Shown piece by piece: positions 59,701 through 64,000 of a stretch of 64,000 bases of DNA. Each line of letters opens with the position of its first letter. Within the stretch, counting starts at the first letter, position 1. The stretch is taken from contig NC_092661.1 in assembly GCF_032118995.1 (NCBI RefSeq), positions 5,394,494-5,458,493 of the forward strand, read 5' to 3'. Source of the DNA: Asterias amurensis (taxonomy: Eukaryota; Echinodermata; Asteroidea; Forcipulatida; Asteriidae). The notes beneath the pieces are model-generated. The model was given only the letters and a program-made list of their open reading frames with translations. It was not told where the DNA came from and did not search any database. Made by a program: the position numbers and the translations under genes.

Positions 59701-60502
59701 CCACCGATGCTCCATGAAACGTTTAGATTTTTTGGGTGTTTTTCTGATGTGTTTTGATCAATTTTGGGTTGTATACAAACTATTTGCATCGGCCGGGAAT
59801 CGAACCCGGGCCTCCCGCGTGGCAGGCAAGAATTCTACCACTGAACCACCGATGCTCCAGGAAGCGTTTACATTTTGTTGTGATTTTCTGATGTGTTTTG
59901 ATCAATTTTGGATTGCATAAAAACTATTTGCATCGGCCGGGAATCGAACCCGGGCCTTCCGCGTGGCAGGCGAGAATTCTACCACTGAATTCTATTTGCA
60001 TCTGCTGGGAATCGAACACGGGCCTCCCGCGTGGCAGGCGAGAATTCTACCACTGAACCACCGATGCTCCCTGAAACGTTTACATTTTGTTGTGATTTTC
60101 TGATGTGTTTTGATCAATTTTGGATTGCATAAAAACTATTTGCATCGGCCGGGAATCGAACCCGGGCCTCCCGCGTGGCAGGCGAGAATTCTACCACTGA
60201 ACCACCGATGCTCCATGAAACGTTTAGATTTTGTTGTGATTTTCTGATGTGTTTTGATCAATTTAGAACTGCATAAAAAAATAGTTTCATCGGCCGGGAA
60301 TCGAACCGGGGCCTCCCGCGTGGCAGGCGAGAATTCTACCACTGAACCACCGATGCTCCTTGAAACGTTTAGATTTGTTTGGTGATTTTCTAATGTGTTT
60401 TGATCAATTTTGGGTTGCATAAAAACTATTTGCATCGGCCGGGAATCGAACCCGGGCCTCCCGCGTGGCAGGCGAGAATTCTACCACTGAACCACCGATG
60501 CT
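56706..60502 (-). tRNA. tRNA-Gly(GCC) array block 4 (28 units)
   Basis: Lower coordinates: 56706, 56850*, 56997, 57142, 57287, 57431, 57576, 57721*, 57868 (deletion), 58004 (deletion), 58120, 58266, 58410 (deletion), 58546 (deletion), 58662, 58806*, 58954, 59099, 59244, 59388*, 59532, about 59660 (fragment), 59785, 59929 (truncated), 59997, 60141*, 60286, 60431*. The last three copy the trio 54287/54432/54577. Confidence 0.9.
58806..58876 (-). tRNA. tRNA-Gly(GCC)
   Basis: Exact consensus; anticodon at 58842-58844. Confidence 0.93.
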
Positions 60503-61299
60503 CATTGAAACGTTTAGATTTGTTTGGTGATTTTCTGATGTGTTTTGATCAATGTTGGATTGCATAAAAAAAACTATTTGCATCGGCCTGGAATCGAAGC
60601 ATGGCCTCCCGCGTGGCAGGCGAGAATTCTACCGCTGAACCACCGATGCTCCAGGAAACGTTTACATTTTGTTGTGATTTTCTGATGTGTTTTGATCAAT
60701 TTTGGATTGCATAAAAACTATTTGCATCTGCCGGGAATCGAACCCGGGCCTCCCGCGTGGCAGGCGAGAATTCTACCACTGAACCACCGATGCTCCTTGA
60801 AACGTTTAGATTTTATTGTGATTTTCTGATGTGTTTTGATCAATTTTGGATTGCATAAAAACTATTTGCATCGGCCGGGAAACGAATCCGGGCCTCCCGC
60901 GTGGCAGGCGAGAATTCTACTACTGAACCACCGATGCTCCTTATAAAGTTAATATTTCTGTTGTGATTTTCCGATGTGTTTTGATCAATTTTGGATTGCA
61001 TAAAAACTATTTGCATCGGCCGGGAATCGAACCCGGGCCTTCCGCGTGGTAAGTGATAATTCTACCACTGAATCACGGTACTCCTTGACACGTATAGATT
61101 TTGTTGTGATTTTCGTATGTGTTTTGATCAATGTTGGATTGCGTAACAACTATTTGCATCGGCCGGGAATCGCACCCGGGCATCCCGCGTGGCAGGCGAG
61201 AATTCTACCACTGAACCACCGACGCTTCTTGAAACGTTTCTATTTTTTTGTTGATTTTCTGATGTGTTTTTATCAACTTTGGATTGCATAAAAACTATT

Positions 61300-61370
61300 T
61301 GCATCGGCCGGGAATCGAACCCGGGCCTCCCGCGTGGCAGGCGAGAATTCTACCACTGAACCACCGATGC
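61300..61370 (-). tRNA. tRNA-Gly(GCC)
   Basis: Exact consensus close to the right edge; anticodon at 61336-61338. The spacer here (TTTCTATTTTTTTGTTG) differs from the array core. Confidence 0.93.
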
Positions 61371-61732
61371 TCCTTGAAACGTTTCTATTTTTTTGTTGAT
61401 TTTCTGATGTGTTTTGATCAATTTTGGATTGCATAAAAACTATTTGCATCTGCCGGGAATCGAACCCGGGCCTCCCGCGTGGCTGGCGAGAATTCTACCA
61501 CTGAACCACCGATGCTCCTTGAAACGTTTAGATTTTATTGTGATTTTCTGATGTGTTTTGTTCAATTTTGGATTGCATAAAAACTATTTGCATCGGCCGG
61601 GAATCGAACCCGGGCCTCCCGCGTGGCAGGCGAGAATTCTACCACTGAACCACCGATGCTCCTTAAAAAGTTAATTTTTTGTTGTGATTTTCCGATGTGT
61701 TTTGATCAATTTTGGATTGCATAAAAACTATT

Positions 61733-61802
61733 TGCATTGGCCGGGAATCGAACCCGGGCCTTCCGCGTGGTAAGTGATAATTCTACCACTGAATCACGGT
61801 AC
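61733..61802 (-). pseudogene. Decayed tRNA-Gly unit with ACC at the anticodon
   Basis: The anticodon position (61769-61771) aligns to ACC instead of GCC, but the anticodon stem (GTAAGTGATAA on the plus strand) and the acceptor stem (ending ATCACGGTAC) no longer pair. The same form occurs at 61012, 62309 and 62885. A working decoder is unlikely. Confidence 0.8.
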
Positions 61803-62595
61803 TCCTTGACACGTATAGATTTTGTTGTGATTTTCGTATGTGTTTTGATCAACTTTGGATTGCATAAAAACTATTTGCATCGGCCAGGAATCGAACCCGG
61901 GCCTCCCGCGTTGCAGGCGAGAATTCTACCACTGGACCACCGATGCTCATTAAAACGTTTAGATTTTGTTGTGTTTTTCGTATGTGTTTTGATCAATTTA
62001 GAACTGCTTAAAAACTATTTGCATCGGCCGGGAATCGAACCCGGGCCTCCCGCATGGCAGGCGAGAATTCTACCACTGAACCACCGATGCTCCTTGAAAC
62101 GTTTAGATTTTGTTGTGATTTTTGTATTTGTTTTGATCAATTTAGAACTGCATAAAAACTATTTGCATCGGCCGGGAATCGAACCCGGGCCTCCCGCGTG
62201 GCAGGCGAGAATTCTACTACTGAACCACCGATGCTCCTTATAAAGTTAATCTTTTTGTTGTGATTTTCCGATGTGTTTTGATCAATTTTGGATTGCATAA
62301 AAACTATTTGCATTGGCCGGGAATCGAACCCGGGCCTTCCGCGTGGTAAGTGATAATTCTACCACTGAAACACGGTACTCCTTGACACGTATAGATTTTG
62401 TTGTGATTTTCGTATGTGTTTTGATCAATGTTGGATTGCGTAACAACTATTTGCATCGGCCGCGAATCGAACCCGGGCCTCCCGCGTGGCAGGCGAGAAT
62501 TCTACCACTGGACCACCGATGCTCATTAAAACGTTTAGATTTTGTTGTGTTTTTCGTATGTGTTTTGATCAATTTAGAACTGCTTAAAAACTATT

Positions 62596-62666
62596 TGCAT
62601 CGGCCGGGAATCGAACCCGGGCCTCCCGCGTGGCAGGCGAGAATTCTACCACTGAACCACCGATGC
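62596..62666 (-). tRNA. tRNA-Gly(GCC), last exact copy
   Basis: Exact consensus; anticodon at 62632-62634. Later units each carry at least one change. Confidence 0.92.
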
Positions 62667-63716
62667 TCCTTGAAACGTTTAGATTTTGTTGTGATTTTTG
62701 TATTTGTTTTGATCAATTTAGAACTGCATAAAAACTATTTGCATCGGCCGGGAATCGAACCCGGGCCTCCCGTTTGGCAGGCGAGAATTCTACTACTGAA
62801 CCACCGATGCTCCTTATAAAGTTAATCTTTTTGTTGTGATTTTCCGATGTGTTTTGATCAATTTTGGATTGCATAAAAACTATTTGCATTGGCCGGGAAT
62901 CGAACCCGGGCCTTCCGCGTGGTAAGTGATAATTCTACCACTGAATCACGGTACTCCTTGACACGTATAGATTTTGTTGTGATTTTCGTATGTGTTTTGA
63001 TCACTGTTGGATTGCGTAACAACTATTTGCATCGGCCGGGAATCGCACCCGGGCATCCCGCGTGGCAGGCGAGAATTCTACCACTGAACCACCGACGCTT
63101 CTTGAAACGTTTCTACTTTTTTGTTGATTTTCTGATGTGTTTTGATCAACTTTGGATTGCATAAAAACTATTTGCATCGGCCGGGAATCGAACCCGGGCC
63201 TCCCGCGTGGCAGGCGAGAATTCTACCACTGAACCAACGATGCTCCTTGAAACGTTTCTATTTTTTTGTTGATTTTCTGATGTGTTTTGATCAATTTTGG
63301 ATTGCATAAAAACTATTTGCATCGGCCGGGAATCGAACCCGGGCCTCCAGCGTGGCAGGCGAGAATTCTACCACTGAACCACCGATGCTCCTTGAAACGT
63401 TTAGATTGTGTTGTGATTTGCTTATGTTTCGATCAATTTAGGATTGCATAATTTTTTTTTTGCATTGGCCGGGAATCGAACCCGGGCCTCCCGCGTGGCA
63501 GGCGAGAATTCTACCACTGAACCACCGATGCTCCTTGAAACGTTTAGACTTTGTTGTGATTTCCTGATGTGTTTTGATCAATTTTGGATTGCATAAAAAC
63601 TAGTTGCATCGGGCGGGAATCGAACCCGGGCATCCCGCGTGGCGTGCGAGAGTTTTACCACTGAATCACCAATGCTCCTTGGGGGGGGGGGGTTTCAAAG
63701 TTAGAGTTGTGCTATA

Positions 63717-63972
63717 TGTGTGCGTTCGATTCACTTCCCTTGGTCGACCCCGCGGTGCTCACTTCGGTAAGCCCTCGGAAAGAGCTACTCGAACGTCCAC
63801 TCACCGTCTCGTGGTGACGTCATGAAAATGGGGCCGCACCCCACTCCACAAGCCGAGCACTGGGGGCTGAATCTGGTAAGCCCCTTGCATGAAGTCAAAG
63901 CTACTCGAACGTATCGGGAACGTACCGGGGGCAGCCCGGGGTCGAACCACGGAAGCTAAAAGAACGAACCCT
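63717..63972. repeat. Palindromic MITE, GTGCGTTCG family
   Basis: GTGCGTTCGATTCACTTCCC and GGTCGACCCCG at the left pair loosely with GGGGTCGAACCACGGAAGC and AAAGAACGAACCC at the right; inner arms GGTAAGCCC and GAGCTACTCGAACGT repeat. It is a longer relative of 30809-30970 and starts about 40 bp past the last tRNA unit, after a poly-G run at 63681. Confidence 0.7.
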
Positions 63973-64000
63973 TTTCGTCTGTGATTTTACCAGGTAAAAG

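Larger units (their letters stand above)
41929..63676 (-). repeat. Tandem array of about 153 tRNA-Gly(GCC) units
   Basis: I counted 153 units, nearly all in the same orientation and with a modal period of 144 bp (71-nt tRNA plus about 73-bp spacer). The tRNA sequence (minus strand) starts GCATCGGTGGTTCAGTGG, has anticodon loop CTGCCAC (anticodon GCC, reading GGC/GGU) and ends CCGATGCA with an encoded A discriminator. The A box (TGGTTCAGTGG) and B box (GGTTCGATTCC) are intact in most units. A TTTTT run 5-6 nt past each tRNA 3' end is a Pol III terminator. Spacers fall into a few types (TTAGAACTGCAT, TTTTGGATTGCAT, TTGGGTTGTATAC). Units near both edges and a few inside are decayed. A lone 3'-truncated piece at 41929-41964 marks the left border. 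The many open frames of 60-168 codons across it are out-of-register translations of the tRNA and spacer. Confidence 0.95.
60579..63676 (-). tRNA. tRNA-Gly(GCC) array block 5 (22 units, right edge)
   Basis: Lower coordinates: 60579, 60723, 60867, 61012 (decayed), 61155, 61300*, 61445, 61589*, 61733 (decayed), 61876, 62020, 62164, 62309 (decayed), 62452, 62596*, 62740, 62885 (decayed), 63028, 63173, 63318, 63461, 63605. Three successive four-unit sets, starting 61733, 62309 and 62885, are spaced 576 bp. Confidence 0.9.

Noticed and set aside
42926-63164. Many open frames of 60-168 codons with phrases such as NRTRASRVAGENSTTEPP
   Set aside because: They are translations of the tRNA-Gly unit and spacer in several frames on both strands; the repeat, not protein selection, keeps them open.
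41929-63676. CRISPR-like array of regular repeats and spacers
   Set aside because: The repeated part is a full tRNA gene with Pol III boxes and the spacers are also repeats of each other; the setting is animal DNA.

Overview
The window is animal nuclear DNA: AT-rich, with long introns bounded by GT/AG, dense in short inverted-repeat transposons and tRNA-derived SINEs, and with no bacterial or organellar genes. A fucose-binding F-type lectin, a pair of immunoglobulin receptors with inhibitory tyrosine motifs, and a repeated MITE family with TTAA borders fit a marine invertebrate deuterostome. An echinoderm, probably a sea star, is my best guess (inference, not proven).

Layout. Positions 1-17 kb are mostly mobile DNA. 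A MITE is split in two (521-578 and 16705-17022), and the 16.1 kb between the halves looks like one large DNA element. It ends in CCCAGTAAACA inverted repeats and carries about 38 copies of a 143-bp repeat near its left end. In its middle is a spliced gene with a DUF4806-like layout, one of whose introns holds a separate 2.2-kb transposon. Its right end has 47-bp repeats. Positions 18.5-27.2 kb hold a five-exon gene for a secreted F-type lectin with a C-terminal PAN/apple-like domain; its introns contain MITEs, SINEs, a foldback element and a 130-bp tandem repeat. Positions 27.2-34 kb are gene-poor and contain several nested inverted-repeat elements, including an unusual GATC-rich one, and two SINEs. 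Positions 34.4-41.2 kb hold two paralogous minus-strand genes for three-Ig-domain membrane receptors with ITIM/ITSM tails, each with an uninterrupted coding region.

Positions 41.9-63.7 kb are a tandem array of about 153 units of roughly 144 bp. Each unit carries one minus-strand tRNA-Gly(GCC) gene and its own downstream T-run terminator. The array shows higher-order duplications of 1984, 1151 and 576 bp, recurrent deleted unit pairs and decayed units near both edges. The window ends in a small palindromic MITE.

The lectin and the two Ig receptors look like innate immune recognition and signalling genes. The tRNA array is a separate system, probably supplying or once supplying tRNA-Gly. The strongest points for follow-up are the tRNA-Gly mega-array, the large element that split the MITE, and the intronless inhibitory-type receptor pair.
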